Notes under the pieces: generated by a model
What the model was told of the DNA's origin: nothing
The model's input: only the letters and a program-made list of their open reading frames with translations
The model's database searches: none
Assembly: GCF_004762045.1 (NCBI RefSeq)
Contig: NZ_SJOM01000007.1
Location: forward strand, 4,698,874-4,762,873
DNA from: Mycobacterium sp. DL99
GTDB taxonomy: Bacteria > Actinomycetota > Actinomycetes > Mycobacteriales > Mycobacteriaceae
DNA length: 64,000 bases
Reading direction: 5' to 3'
Position numbers and translations under genes: made by a program
Shown: positions 24,512-34,032 of the stretch, one piece after another
Numbering within the stretch: position 1 is the first letter of the stretch
Layout: every line of letters begins with the position of its first letter

Positions 24512-26611
24512 TTAGTCGACGTCCATGTTGCCCGGGGCGGTCTTGGAGACCTGCACCAGGAACTCGTAGTTGGTCTTGGTCTTGCGCAGCTGGCTCATCA
24601 GCAGGTCGATGGCCTGGTGGCTGTCCAGCCCGGACAGCACCCGGCGCAGCTTGTGCACGACGGCGAACTCGTCGGTGGAGAGCAGCAGCTCGTCCTTGCG
24701 GGTACCCGACGGGTTGACGTCGACCGCCGGGAACACCCGGCGCTCGGCGATCTTGCGGTCGAGCTTGAGCTCGGCGTTGCCGGTGCCCTTGAACTCCTCG
24801 AAGATCACGGTGTCACCGGTCGAGCCGGTCTCGACCATCGCCGTGGCGATGATGGTCAGCGAGCCGCCGTGCTCGATGTTGCGGGCCGCGCCGAGGAACC
24901 GCTTCGGCGGGTACAGCGCGGTGGAGTCCACACCACCGGACAGGATGCGGCCCGAGGCCGGCGACGCGTTGTTGTACGCGCGGCCCAGACGGGTGATCGA
25001 GTCGAGAAGGACAACCACGTCTTTGCCCTGCTCGACCAGGCGCTTGGCCCGCTCGATCGCCAGCTCGGCAGCCTGGGTGTGGTCAGACGGCGGACGGTCG
25101 AAGGTCGAGGCGATGACCTCGCCCTTCACCGAACGCTGCATGTCGGTGACCTCTTCCGGGCGCTCGTCGACGAGCACCACCATGAGGTGGCATTCCGGGT
25201 TGTTCTTGGTGATCGCGTTGGCGATGTCCTGCATGATCGTGGTCTTACCGGCCTTGGGCGGCGACACGATCAGGGCACGCTGACCCTTACCGATCGGCAT
25301 GATCAGGTCGATGACGCGGGTGGTCAGCCGCTCAGGCGTGGTCTCCAGGCGCAGCCGCTGGTTCGGGTACAGCGGGGTCAGCTTGGTGAAATCGGGCCGG
25401 TTCTTGGCCGCTTCGACCGGACCGCCGTTGACGCTGTCCAGGCGCACCAGCGGGTTGAACTTCTGCCGCGGGTTGTTGCCGCCGCTCTCACCACCCTCGC
25501 GGGGCACACGGACCGCACCGGTGACCGCGTCGCCGCGGCGCAGACCGTTCTTGCGGACCATGTTCATGGACACGTAGACGTCATTCGGCCCGGCCAGGTA
25601 GCCCGAGGTACGGACGAAGGCGTAGTTGTCGAGGACATCGAGGATGCCGGCGACCGGCTGGACGACGTCGTCCTCACGCAGTTCGGTCTCGTTACCGCCC
25701 TCGGTGCCACGCTCTCCGCGGCGGCGGCGGTCGCGGTCACGGAACCGGCGGCCGCGGCGGCCCTGACGGCCATCGCCATCGCCGTCGTCGTCGTTGTTGC
25801 CCGACGAGTTGCCGCCCCGGTTCTGCTGGTTGTCCTGCTGATCGGACTCGCGGGCCTGGCCCTTGTCCTGCCGCTGGTCGCGGTCCTGCTTCTGGTCGCG
25901 CTTGTCGTCCTGCTTGTTGTCGGCCTTGTTCTCGTCGCCGGACTGCTCGCGCTTATCCCGCCGTTCCTGGCGGTCACGCTTGTCCTGCCTGGCAGGCTTT
26001 TCCTGCTGCTCAGCGGCAGGCTCGGCGTCCTTGGTGACGGCCTCAACAGCGGAATCGGCCTTCGCCTCAACCTTGGCGGCGTCACCCTTGGCGGCGTCAC
26101 CCTTGGCGGCGTCACCCTTGGCGGCGTCACCCTTGGTGGTGTCGCCCTTGGCGGCGTCGGCCTTGGCGGTGTCGTCATTGGCGGCGTCGGCGACCGGGGC
26201 ACCGGCCTGACGCGAAGAACCACGACGCTCACGACGACGGGTCGCCGGCGGCTCAGCGGCCTCGGCTCCGGCGTCCGGCAGGACGTCGGCGGGGGCTTTT
26301 TGCGGGGCCTCGGCGGCACCGTTGGATTCGCCACGGTGGGCGCGGATAGCTGCGATCAACTCACTCTTGCGCAAACCGGACGCGCCTTCAACACCGATTT
26401 CCTTGGCCAGCGCTCGCAGCTCAGGCAGCACCATGGTCGACAGCGACGCGGGCCGGGCGCTCGAAGCGCGCCGCGCGGTGTCCGATCCGGGCGCAGAGGC
26501 AGCAGCCGGCGCCGCAGTGTCAGCGGTCGCAGTGCTTTCAGATGTCACGGCGTGCGGTAGATCCCCAGCGCCATTGGCGCTGTCAGCCGTGAAGAGGTCC
26601 GTATCTGTCAC
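24512..26611 (-). CDS. rho: Transcription termination factor Rho
   Basis: 699-residue hexameric RNA helicase. An N-terminal Rho_N/SAP-like segment (STMVLPELRALAKEIGVEG) is at about residues 57-90. It is followed by roughly 220 residues of highly charged low-complexity sequence (Asp, Lys, Arg, Gln, Asn, Gly). After that come the OB-fold RNA-binding domain and the ATPase with Walker A SPPKAGKTT near residue 455 and the C-terminal LDSHQAIDLLMSQLRKTKTN. The insert is the actinobacterial type and includes tandem AAKGD pentapeptides encoded by a 15-bp repeat. The start is GTG 26611 with an AAAGGAA ribosome site. Confidence 0.97.
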   Translation of the reverse strand: MTDTDLFTADSANGAGDLPHAVTSESTATADTAAPAAASAPGSDTARRASSARPASLSTMVLPELRALAKEIGVEGASGLRKSELIAAIRAHRGESNGAAEAPQKAPADVLPDAGAEAAEPPATRRRERRGSSRQAGAPVADAANDDTAKADAAKGDTTKGDAAKGDAAKGDAAKGDAAKVEAKADSAVEAVTKDAEPAAEQQEKPARQDKRDRQERRDKREQSGDENKADNKQDDKRDQKQDRDQRQDKGQARESDQQDNQQNRGGNSSGNNDDDGDGDGRQGRRGRRFRDRDRRRRGERGTEGGNETELREDDVVQPVAGILDVLDNYAFVRTSGYLAGPNDVYVSMNMVRKNGLRRGDAVTGAVRVPREGGESGGNNPRQKFNPLVRLDSVNGGPVEAAKNRPDFTKLTPLYPNQRLRLETTPERLTTRVIDLIMPIGKGQRALIVSPPKAGKTTIMQDIANAITKNNPECHLMVVLVDERPEEVTDMQRSVKGEVIASTFDRPPSDHTQAAELAIERAKRLVEQGKDVVVLLDSITRLGRAYNNASPASGRILSGGVDSTALYPPKRFLGAARNIEHGGSLTIIATAMVETGSTGDTVIFEEFKGTGNAELKLDRKIAERRVFPAVDVNPSGTRKDELLLSTDEFAVVHKLRRVLSGLDSHQAIDLLMSQLRKTKTNYEFLVQVSKTAPGNMDVD
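26071..26180 (-). repeat. 15-bp tandem repeats in rho encoding AAKGD
   Basis: The unit CTTGGCGGCGTCACC recurs in tandem about five times with a few single-base variants, in frame, giving the peptide pattern K-G-D-A-A. Near-identity of the central copies points to recent slippage. Because 15 bp is a multiple of three, copy changes preserve the frame. Confidence 0.85.
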
Positions 26612-26842
26612 GGATTTCCTTTCTTTCCCTCGCTCATCAGGTCGTACGAGGGTTCCCCAAAGGTCGATGCGCGTTCAGCTGAACCGCTGAGCGCGTAGCT
26701 CACACCGTCGCCTGCGCAACGGCGATCGCCAGGATTCGCCGATATACGGCGAACCGTCAGTCCACGAGTAGAACACAAGAAGATTGGGTGGTCGTCCTGG
26801 TGTCGACGCAGGCAGAGACCCTGCGAGTGCTGGACGAGAGCG
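26612..26842 (-). other. Long 5' leader of rho
   Basis: About 225 nt between the predicted start of transcription and the rho GTG, with no credible gene. It is C-rich on the transcript side in places, as would suit Rho binding, but I see no defined structure. Confidence 0.4.
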
Positions 26843-26871
26843 AGAATAACTCGCTTTGGTCAAGTAATCAA
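26843..26871 (-). promoter_or_regulatory. Predicted rho promoter
   Basis: Minus strand -35 TTGATT (26866-26871) and -10 TATTCT (26843-26848), 17-nt spacing, located 54 nt after the thrB stop in an AT-richer patch. It would give rho its own transcript independent of the upstream amino-acid operon. Confidence 0.6.
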
Positions 26872-26924
26872 GCAACATCGACGCTGGGCGTGTGGTGTTT
26901 GCTTCTTCTCGTGCCGCTCAATCG

Positions 26925-27872
26925 TCAGTTCCTGGCGACCACACCAGACGTCCAGCGGACGCCCGCTCCGACCGACATTTCCCTGACGGTGAACCCATTG
27001 GCAGTGCCGTAATCCATGGCCTCATCAGGCAATCCCGCCGCCGAACTCAGCCCCAGCACCGTAGGTCCGGCTCCGGACAGCACCGCTGCCACACCACAAC
27101 GCCGCAGCAGCTGCAGGTATTCCGCCGAGGCCGGCATGGCCGCGGCGCGCTGTGGCTGATGCAACACGTCCTGAGTGGCGGCCATCAGCAGATCCGGGCG
27201 CTCACTCAGCGCCACGACCAGCAAGGCCGCACGGCTCAGATTGAATCGCGCGTCGTCGTGGCTGACCTGTTCGGGCAACACGGCGCGGGTCTCGGCGGTG
27301 GACGACCGCTGCTGCGGAACCGCGGGAAACAGCCGAATGTCCGGATGTACCCGAACCGGCGCCGCCCGGTAGCGCGGCCGCCCGTCGTCATCGGTTTCGG
27401 TCCAGGACACCACCGCCCCGCCGAGAACTGCCGCCGCGGCATTGTCCGGATGCCCCTCGAACTCACTGGACAGCTGAATCAGCTGCTCAGCGCTCATCGG
27501 ATCCGAACCAGCTTGCGCCACAAGACCATTGACCACAGCCAAGCCGCCCACGACAGCGGCGGCCGACGACCCGAGACCACGCGAATGCGGAATCTCATTG
27601 CGGCAGCGCACGATCAGTCCGGCCACGCGATGGCCGGTGGCCGCCAGCCCCGCCTCGATGGCCCGCACCACGAGGTGCGTCGCATCAAGTGGCACCTGGC
27701 CCGCACCCTCCCCCTCGACCTCCAGCTGAAGGCCGGATTCGGTTGTCTCGACGATGATCTCGTCGTAAAGGCTCAACGCCAACCCGAGGCTGTCAAAGCC
27801 TGGGCCGAGGTTGGCGCTGGACGCTGCGACGACAGCGGTGGCCGTGAGTCCGGCGGGCAGGGTCTGATTCAC
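26925..27872 (-). CDS. thrB: Homoserine kinase
   Basis: 315-residue GHMP-kinase that phosphorylates homoserine for threonine synthesis. The family motif 1 is SSANLGPGFDSLGLAL at about residues 18-33. The ATP-binding motif 2 is PHSRGLGSSAAAVVGG near residue 95, and motif 3 (VLSGAGPTVLGL) is near the C-terminus. The start is GTG 27872, 5 nt after the thrC stop. It is the last gene of argS-lysA-hom-thrC-thrB. Confidence 0.96.
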   Translation of the reverse strand: MNQTLPAGLTATAVVAASSANLGPGFDSLGLALSLYDEIIVETTESGLQLEVEGEGAGQVPLDATHLVVRAIEAGLAATGHRVAGLIVRCRNEIPHSRGLGSSAAAVVGGLAVVNGLVAQAGSDPMSAEQLIQLSSEFEGHPDNAAAAVLGGAVVSWTETDDDGRPRYRAAPVRVHPDIRLFPAVPQQRSSTAETRAVLPEQVSHDDARFNLSRAALLVVALSERPDLLMAATQDVLHQPQRAAAMPASAEYLQLLRRCGVAAVLSGAGPTVLGLSSAAGLPDEAMDYGTANGFTVREMSVGAGVRWTSGVVARN

Positions 27873-27877
27873 CAGGC

Positions 27878-28978
27878 TCAGACCAGTCCGAGCTTGGCGA
27901 CGACGGCAACCGGATCGACCGGCACCGGGGTGACGGTGGGCATGTCCTTGAGCGCGGTATCGGGATCCTTGAGGCCGTTGCCGGTGACGGTGCAGACCAC
28001 GGTCGAGCCACGCGCGACCCAGCCGTCCTCGATCGACTTGAGCAGACCTGCCACGCTGGCCGCCGACGCGGGCTCGACGAACACGCCTTCGCTGCGGGCG
28101 ATCAGGTGATACGCCGCCAGGATCTCGTCGTCGGTAGCCGCCAGGAACCGGCCCTTGGACTGCTGTTGGGCCTCGACCGCTCCGGACCACGACGCCGGCG
28201 AACCGATCCGGATGGCAGTCGCGATGGTCTCGGGCTCCTTGACCGGCTCACCCAGCACCAGCGGGGCAGCTCCGGCCGCCTGGGTGCCGAGCATGCGCGG
28301 AAGTCGGTCCGACAGGCCGTCGCGGTGGTACTCGGAGTAGCCCTTCCAGTAGGCAGTGATGTTCCCGGCGTTGCCCACCGGCAGCGCGTGCACATCGGGC
28401 GCGGTGCCCAGCGCGTCGACGATCTCGAACGCGGCGGTCTTCTGCCCCTCGATGCGGTACGGGTTGACCGAGTTCACCAGGGCGATGGTCGGGAAATCCG
28501 CGGTGATCTTGCGAGCCAGCTCCAGGCAGTCGTCGAAGTTGCCGTCGACCTGAATGATCTTGGCGCCGTACATGACCGCCTGCGCCAGCTTGCCCATCGC
28601 GATCTTGCCCTGCGGGATCAGCACGGCACAGGTGATGCCGGCCTGCGCGGCATAGGCCGCAGCCGAGGCCGAGGTGTTACCGGTGGAAGCGCACATCACG
28701 GCTTGCTGTCCGCGCGCCAGTGACTCGGTGACCGCCACGGTCATGCCGCGGTCCTTGAACGAGCCGGTCGGGTTGAGCCCCTCGACCTTGAGATGCACTG
28801 TGCAACCGGTGAGTTCGCTCAGGCGCTTGGCATGGATGAGCGGCGTGCCACCCTCGAGCAAGGTGATCGGCGTCCAGTTGTCGCCGACCGGCAGCCGATC
28901 GCGGTAGGCCTCGATCAATCCCGGCCAGGGCCGGTGCACCGGCCCTGCGCTGGTCTTTCCTTGCGTCCCGGGGTTCAT
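27878..28978 (-). CDS. thrC: Threonine synthase
   Basis: 366-residue PLP enzyme that converts O-phosphohomoserine to threonine. The PLP lysine is in TGSFKDRGMTVAV at about residue 65, and the phosphate-binding PVGNAGNITAYW loop is present. The ATG at 28978 overlaps the hom stop by 4 nt (ATGA). The open frame upstream is only hom read in another frame. Confidence 0.97.
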   Translation of the reverse strand: MNPGTQGKTSAGPVHRPWPGLIEAYRDRLPVGDNWTPITLLEGGTPLIHAKRLSELTGCTVHLKVEGLNPTGSFKDRGMTVAVTESLARGQQAVMCASTGNTSASAAAYAAQAGITCAVLIPQGKIAMGKLAQAVMYGAKIIQVDGNFDDCLELARKITADFPTIALVNSVNPYRIEGQKTAAFEIVDALGTAPDVHALPVGNAGNITAYWKGYSEYHRDGLSDRLPRMLGTQAAGAAPLVLGEPVKEPETIATAIRIGSPASWSGAVEAQQQSKGRFLAATDDEILAAYHLIARSEGVFVEPASAASVAGLLKSIEDGWVARGSTVVCTVTGNGLKDPDTALKDMPTVTPVPVDPVAVVAKLGLV

Positions 28979-30294
28979 GCGTCCGTTCCTTCCATACGCA
29001 GCACGCTGTTGATGGTCTGCACCACGTCGAGATCGGCCAGCGCCTCGACGGTTTCGGAGAGCGCGGCATCGGTGGCCTGGTGGGTGACCACCACGATGCG
29101 TGCACCACACGGCCGGCCGCCCTCGTCGACCATGCCCTCCTGACGTACCTCGGCGATGCTGACCTCACGCTTGGAGAACTCGGCCGACACGGCAGACAAC
29201 ACGCCGGGCCGGTCCGAGACGTTCATGTTCACGTAGTAGCGGGTGGGGATGAACCCGATCGGGGCGATCGGCAGCTTGGCGTACTTGGATTCGCGCGGGC
29301 CGCGTCCACCCTGGACCCGGTTGCGCGCGGCCATCACGACGTCACCCATCACCGCCGACGCGGTCGGCGCTCCCCCCGCGCCCTGGCCGTAGAACATCAG
29401 CCGACCGGCCGCCTCGGCCTCGACCACCACGGCATTGAAGGCACCGTTGACCGCCGCCAGCGGATGCGACAACGGCACCAGCGCCGGGTAGACCCGCGCC
29501 GAGACACGTTGCTTGCCTTCATCGCTGGTCAGCCGCTCACAGATGGCCAGCAGTTTGATGGTGCAACCCAGGGCACGAGCGGATTCGAAGTCGGTCGCGC
29601 TCACCTTGGTGATGCCCTCGCGATAGACATCGTCGGCGGTGACCCGGGTGTGGAACGCAATCGAGGCCAGGATCGCTGCCTTGGCCGCGGCGTCGTAGCC
29701 CTCGACATCGGCCGTGGGATCGGCCTCGGCATAACCCAGAGCACTGGCATCGGCCAATGCCGAGGCGTAATCGGCTCCGGTGCTGTCCATCTCGGACAGG
29801 ATGTAGTTGGTGGTGCCGTTGACGATGCCCGCCACCCGCAGCACCGAATCACCGGCCAGCGACTGGGTGAGCGGGCGGATCACCGGGATGGCGCCCGCCA
29901 CTGCGGCTTCGAAATACAGGTCGACGCGCGCCTTTTCGGCGGCCTGCGCCAGCTCGCCGGTGGACTGCGCCATCAACGCCTTGTTAGCGGTGACCACCGA
30001 CTTGCCCTGCTCGAGCGCGGCCAGGATGGCCTTGCGGGCCGGCTTCACCGGCCCCATCAACTCCACCACGATGTCGACGTCGTCGCGCGATACCAGCTCG
30101 ACGATGTCGTCGGTGAGCAGATCCTTGGGCACACCACGGTCACCGGAGACCTTGCGCACCCCGATGCCGCGCACCTCGAGCGGGGCGCCGATGCGGGCGG
30201 CGAGATCGGCGGCGCTCTCGTTGATGATGCGCACCACTTCGCTGCCGACGTTGCCCAGCCCCAATACCGCTACGCCGATGGGCTTCTCACTCAT
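28975..30294 (-). CDS. hom: Homoserine dehydrogenase
   Basis: 439-residue enzyme that reduces aspartate semialdehyde to homoserine. The N-terminal Rossmann motif is VAVLGLGNVGSEVV. The catalytic region carries GIVNGTTNYILSEM, and a C-terminal ACT domain (about residues 350-439, starting near YYVNMNVSDRPGVL) is the usual site of threonine feedback. The ATG at 30294 overlaps the lysA stop by 4 nt. Confidence 0.97.
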   Translation of the reverse strand: MSEKPIGVAVLGLGNVGSEVVRIINESAADLAARIGAPLEVRGIGVRKVSGDRGVPKDLLTDDIVELVSRDDVDIVVELMGPVKPARKAILAALEQGKSVVTANKALMAQSTGELAQAAEKARVDLYFEAAVAGAIPVIRPLTQSLAGDSVLRVAGIVNGTTNYILSEMDSTGADYASALADASALGYAEADPTADVEGYDAAAKAAILASIAFHTRVTADDVYREGITKVSATDFESARALGCTIKLLAICERLTSDEGKQRVSARVYPALVPLSHPLAAVNGAFNAVVVEAEAAGRLMFYGQGAGGAPTASAVMGDVVMAARNRVQGGRGPRESKYAKLPIAPIGFIPTRYYVNMNVSDRPGVLSAVSAEFSKREVSIAEVRQEGMVDEGGRPCGARIVVVTHQATDAALSETVEALADLDVVQTINSVLRMEGTDA

Positions 30295-31715
30295 TGACCA
30301 CTCACCTCCAGGCTCAAAAGATCGTCGACGGTCTCCCGACGGAGCACCAAACGCGCCTTGCCGTCCTTCACGGCCACCACAGCAGGTCGGCACAGCAGGT
30401 TGTACCGGCTTGACATCGAGTAGCAGTAGGCGCCGGTGGCGGCAACTGCCAGCAGGTCGCCGGGCGCGATGTCCTCCGAGACCCAGGTGTCGCGAACGAC
30501 GATGTCACCGGTCTCGCAGTGCTTTCCGACGATCCGCGCCAGCGTCGCGGGTGCATCGCTGACCCGGGAGACCAACCGCGCGTCGTACTCGGCGCCGTAC
30601 AGGGCGGGGCGGATGTTGTCGCTCATCCCGCCGTCGACACTCACGTAGCGCCGTTGCGCGGTGGCGCTGATCGCCACGTCCTTGACGGTGCCGACCTCGT
30701 AGAGCGTGATGGTGCCCGGCCCGGCGATGGCGCGGCCCGGCTCGACCACGAGCTTCGGTGTCGGGAGCCCAACGGCCTCGGACTCGCTACGCACGATGGC
30801 CAGCAGCTTGTCGGCAAGCTCCTGCATCGGCGGCGGATCATCCTGCGGCACATAGGAAATACCCAGACCGCCGCCGAGATCGATGATCGACATCTGAGAC
30901 GTCTTCTCGACACCGAATTCCGATACGACGTCACGCAGCAGGCCGATCACCCGGTGTGCGGCCACCTCGAAGCCGGCCACGTCGAAGATCTGGCTGCCGA
31001 TGTGACTGTGCAGTCCGACCAGGCGCAGGTTGTCGGTGGCGAACACCTTGCGTACCGCGTCCATCGCCGCGCCACTGGCCAGTGACAATCCGAACTTCTG
31101 GTCCTCGTGGGCGGTGGAGATGAACTCGTGGGTGTGCGCCTCCACCCCGGGCGTCACCCGCACCAGCACGTCCTGGACGATGCCCGCCGCTCCGGCGACC
31201 TCGTCCAGACGCGCGATCTCGATCAGGGAATCGACGACCACATGCCCGACCCCGGCCTTGACCGCCGCGGTCAGCTCGGCGACGGATTTGTTGTTGCCGT
31301 GCAGGGTGATTCGCTCCGGCGGGAAGTCGGCGTGCAGCGCCACCGCAAGCTCGCCCCCGGTGGCCACGTCGAGCGACAGACCTTCCTCGTCGACCCAGCG
31401 CGCGATCTCACTGCACAGGAACGCCTTGGCGGCGTAGTGCACATAGTCGCCGCCGCCGAACGCCGCGGCGATGTCGCGGCAGCGGGACCGGAAGTCGTCC
31501 TCGTCGATCACGAACAGCGGAGTGCCGTATTCGGCCGCCAATTCGGTGACCGGCACCCCGGCGATCGACACCACACCGCCGTCACCGCGAACCAGGTTGC
31601 GCGGCCACACATTCGGGGCCAGCAACATGACCTCGTCTGGACTCTGCGGCTTCACCGGCGCGCCGGGGTGGTGAACCTCTTCGGCGTGCCGCGGCCCGGC
31701 GGGATGCGCGTTCAC
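30291..31715 (-). CDS. lysA: Diaminopimelate decarboxylase
   Basis: 474-residue fold-III PLP enzyme, the last step of lysine synthesis. The PLP lysine lies in YVHYAAKAFLCSEIARW near residue 75, the glycine-rich DLGGGLGISY loop binds the PLP phosphate, and the active-site C-terminal ETGDIVVRDT motif supplies catalytic Cys and Asp. The start is GTG 31715, overlapping the argS stop by 4 nt (GTGA). Pairing lysA with argS is conserved in actinobacteria. Confidence 0.96.
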   Translation of the reverse strand: MNAHPAGPRHAEEVHHPGAPVKPQSPDEVMLLAPNVWPRNLVRGDGGVVSIAGVPVTELAAEYGTPLFVIDEDDFRSRCRDIAAAFGGGDYVHYAAKAFLCSEIARWVDEEGLSLDVATGGELAVALHADFPPERITLHGNNKSVAELTAAVKAGVGHVVVDSLIEIARLDEVAGAAGIVQDVLVRVTPGVEAHTHEFISTAHEDQKFGLSLASGAAMDAVRKVFATDNLRLVGLHSHIGSQIFDVAGFEVAAHRVIGLLRDVVSEFGVEKTSQMSIIDLGGGLGISYVPQDDPPPMQELADKLLAIVRSESEAVGLPTPKLVVEPGRAIAGPGTITLYEVGTVKDVAISATAQRRYVSVDGGMSDNIRPALYGAEYDARLVSRVSDAPATLARIVGKHCETGDIVVRDTWVSEDIAPGDLLAVAATGAYCYSMSSRYNLLCRPAVVAVKDGKARLVLRRETVDDLLSLEVSGQ

Positions 31716-33361
31716 ATGCGCTCCGGAGCAGTGACACCGAGGATGGCCAGTCCGTTGGCGATCACCTGGCGGGTGGCCTCGCACAGCGCCAACCGCGCCG
31801 CGTTCAGATCGCCCGGTTCCTCGTCACCCTGCGGCAGCACGCGGCAGGCATCGTAGAACCGGTGGTAGTCGCCGGCCAGGTCTTCCAGGTACCGGCACAC
31901 GCGGTGCGGCTCACGCAGCGCGGCAGCGGCTTTGAGCACCCGGGGGAACTCTCCCAGGTTGCGGATCAGAATGCCCTCTTTGTCGTGGGTCAGCAGATCC
32001 AGGTGAGCCGTGTCGGCGGCGACACCGAGGTCGGCGGCATTGCGGGCCAGCGCCGACAACCGGGCATGCGCGTACTGCACGTAGTAGACCGGGTTTTCGT
32101 TGGACGCGCTGGACCACAGCGCCAGATCGATGTCGATCGGGGTGTCCACCGAGGAGCGGATGAGTGAGTACCGTGCGGCGTCGACGCCGATGGCCTCGAC
32201 GAGATCGTCGAGAGTGATGACGGTGCCTGCGCGCTTGCTCATCCGTACCGGCTGGCCGTCGCGGACCAGGTTGACCATCTGGCCGATCAGCACCTCGACG
32301 GTGTCCGGGTTGTCACCGAGCGCGGCCGCGGCGGCCTTCAGCCGTGCGATATAGCCGTGGTGGTCGGCGCCGAGCATGTAGATGCACAGGTCGAATCCAC
32401 GCTCGCGCTTGTCGAGGTAGTACGCCAGGTCACCGGCGATGTAGGCCGCGTTGCCGTCGCTCTTGATGACGACGCGGTCCTTGTCGTCACCGAATTCGGT
32501 GGTGCGCAACCAGGTTGCGCCGTCCTTCTCGTAGATGTTGCCGGTCTCGCGCAGCTTGGCGATGGCCTGGTCGACGCGGCCGGAGGTGTGCATCGAGTCT
32601 TCGTGGGTGTACACATCGAAGTCGGTGCCGAACTCGTGCAGCGATTCCTTGATGTGGGTGAACATCAGGTCCACGCCGATCTCACGGAAGGCTTCCTGCC
32701 GCTCATCGTCGGGCAGGCTCATCGCATCGGGCCGCTTGGCCAGCACGGCCGCGGCGATGTCGTTGATGTAGGTACCGGCGTAGCCGTCCTCCGGGGCCGG
32801 CTCCCCCTTGGCCGCGGCGACCAGCGAGCGGGCGAACCGGTCGATCTGGGCGCCGTGGTCGTTGAAGTAGTACTCGCGGGTGACGTCCGCGCCCTGCGTG
32901 GTCAGCAACCGGCCCAGCGCGTCGCCGACTGCAGCCCACCGGGTGCCGCCGATGTGGATGGGTCCGGTCGGGTTGGCCGAGACGAACTCCAGGTTGACCT
33001 TCTCGTTCAGCTCGGCGGAGTTCCCGTACGCCGCTCCCGCGTCGAGCACGTTGGTGACGATGACGCCCTGCGCGGAGGCTTCGATACGCAGGTTGACGAA
33101 ACCGGGCCCGGCGACCTCGGCGGCCGCGATGCCGTCGGCCGCGGCCAGTGCGGTGGCCAGCCAGCCGGCCAGCTCGCGCGGATTGACGCCGACCTTCTTG
33201 CCGAGCTGCAGCGCGAGGTTCGTCGCGTAGTCGCCGTGCTCAAGGTTGCGCGGGCGCTCGACCGTGACGGTGTCGGGCAGCGCGGCGGTGTCCAGGTCGT
33301 GTTCGGTCAGCACTGCGGCGGCAGTAGCCTTGAGCAGCTCTGCAAGGTCAGCGGGGGTCAC
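31712..33361 (-). CDS. argS: Arginyl-tRNA synthetase
   Basis: 549-residue class I synthetase. The HIGH-type signature is PTGPIHIGGTRWAAVGDAL near residue 130 and the KMSKS-type loop is VRMSKRAGTV near residue 370. The N-terminal Arg-specific tRNA D-loop domain and C-terminal DALR anticodon domain give a normal length. It is first in the operon argS-lysA-hom-thrC-thrB and is divergent from tRNA-Arg(CCG), one of its own substrates. Confidence 0.97.
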   Translation of the reverse strand: MTPADLAELLKATAAAVLTEHDLDTAALPDTVTVERPRNLEHGDYATNLALQLGKKVGVNPRELAGWLATALAAADGIAAAEVAGPGFVNLRIEASAQGVIVTNVLDAGAAYGNSAELNEKVNLEFVSANPTGPIHIGGTRWAAVGDALGRLLTTQGADVTREYYFNDHGAQIDRFARSLVAAAKGEPAPEDGYAGTYINDIAAAVLAKRPDAMSLPDDERQEAFREIGVDLMFTHIKESLHEFGTDFDVYTHEDSMHTSGRVDQAIAKLRETGNIYEKDGATWLRTTEFGDDKDRVVIKSDGNAAYIAGDLAYYLDKRERGFDLCIYMLGADHHGYIARLKAAAAALGDNPDTVEVLIGQMVNLVRDGQPVRMSKRAGTVITLDDLVEAIGVDAARYSLIRSSVDTPIDIDLALWSSASNENPVYYVQYAHARLSALARNAADLGVAADTAHLDLLTHDKEGILIRNLGEFPRVLKAAAALREPHRVCRYLEDLAGDYHRFYDACRVLPQGDEEPGDLNAARLALCEATRQVIANGLAILGVTAPERM

Positions 33362-33466
33362 GAGGGTCCATCCTATGGTCTGGGGTCCCCGCGCCCCGAA
33401 TCCGTATTCGCTCTTGTATGCGCTACGCTATGCAAGCCCAATCGGCGCAGCTGGTCTCCAGCCCGC

Positions 33467-33539
33467 GCCCCCGTAGCTCAGGGGATAGAGCGTCTGCCTC
33501 CGGAGCAGAAGGCCGCAGGTTCGAATCCTGCCGGGGGCA
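33467..33539 (+). tRNA. tRNA-Arg (anticodon CCG)
   Basis: 73-nt cloverleaf. The acceptor GCCCCCG pairs with CGGGGGC. The anticodon stem TCTGC/GCAGA encloses loop CTCCGGA, giving anticodon CCG, and the T arm is GCAGG-TTCGAAT-CCTGC. No CCA is encoded. It reads CGG, a frequent arginine codon in this GC-rich genome. It borders the AT-richer island that follows. Confidence 0.97.
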
Positions 33540-33804
33540 CTCCTTTGACCTGCGGAAACAGTATTCGAGTAGCGCGCCGTGATTCCGGTGCCATCGGATT
33601 CGATGCCCGCGTTTTGTAGGCGACCACTCACCGCACGCTGAGCGAGGCGACGTGCAACATGATCAGCATGGGTGAACTCCACCGAAGCACTGGACGTTGA
33701 GATGCGGCGCAAGACGGAACCGCACTGGCATATCAAGCTGAACGATGACGTCAGGGCTAGTAAGGGCGCATGCCAGATGCGTCCCTACTAGCCGCTATGG
33801 ACCA
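33540..33804. other. No gene seen (tRNA-proximal end of island)
   Basis: 265 nt between tRNA-Arg and the first small island gene. I find no credible reading frame, no integrase fragment, and no obvious second copy of the tRNA 3' end in this stretch or near 36.5 kb. Confidence 0.5.
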
Positions 33805-34014
33805 TCAGCCAGCACTAAACTCAGGGTTAATGCCGCGGTGCCGAATCGCAGACAACTCCTCCGCAATCGCCAATAATGCACCGATCTCGGCGACCTTGAG
33901 CCGCTGGTCGACAGTGAGGTGGTCGATCTCCATGAACGAACCCGAGGACTTCCCCTCAGCTGCACCGATTGTCTCGGCCAGGACATCCCAGGTGTTTCCA
34001 TACGTGTCAGGCAT
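33805..34014 (-). CDS. Small hypothetical protein (island)
   Basis: 69-residue acidic protein of unknown function. Its ATG at 34014 has a strong AGGGGAGA ribosome site four nt upstream, which is the main reason to believe it. The sequence looks helical and soluble, with a central FMEIDHLTVDQRLKVAEIGAL segment. It follows the 82-residue gene by 18 nt on the same strand, so the two form a mini-operon. I recognise no family. Confidence 0.6.
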   Translation of the reverse strand: MPDTYGNTWDVLAETIGAAEGKSSGSFMEIDHLTVDQRLKVAEIGALLAIAEELSAIRHRGINPEFSAG

Positions 34015-34032
34015 CGTGTCTCCCCTAAGCAC

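Noticed and set aside
24617..26560. 647-codon plus-strand frame opposite rho, with long Leu/Val/Ala runs that look like membrane segments
   Set aside because: The apparent membrane segments are the reverse complement of the charged repeats in Rho. No ribosome site and no family.
33362..33466. Promoters for argS and tRNA-Arg in the divergent gap
   Set aside because: Several -10-like hexamers exist, but none has a matching -35 at 16-18 nt, so no site is claimed.
33428..33736. Minus-strand frame containing GRIRTCGLLLRRQTLYPLSYGG
   Set aside because: This is the antisense translation of tRNA-Arg, a well-known spurious protein pattern.
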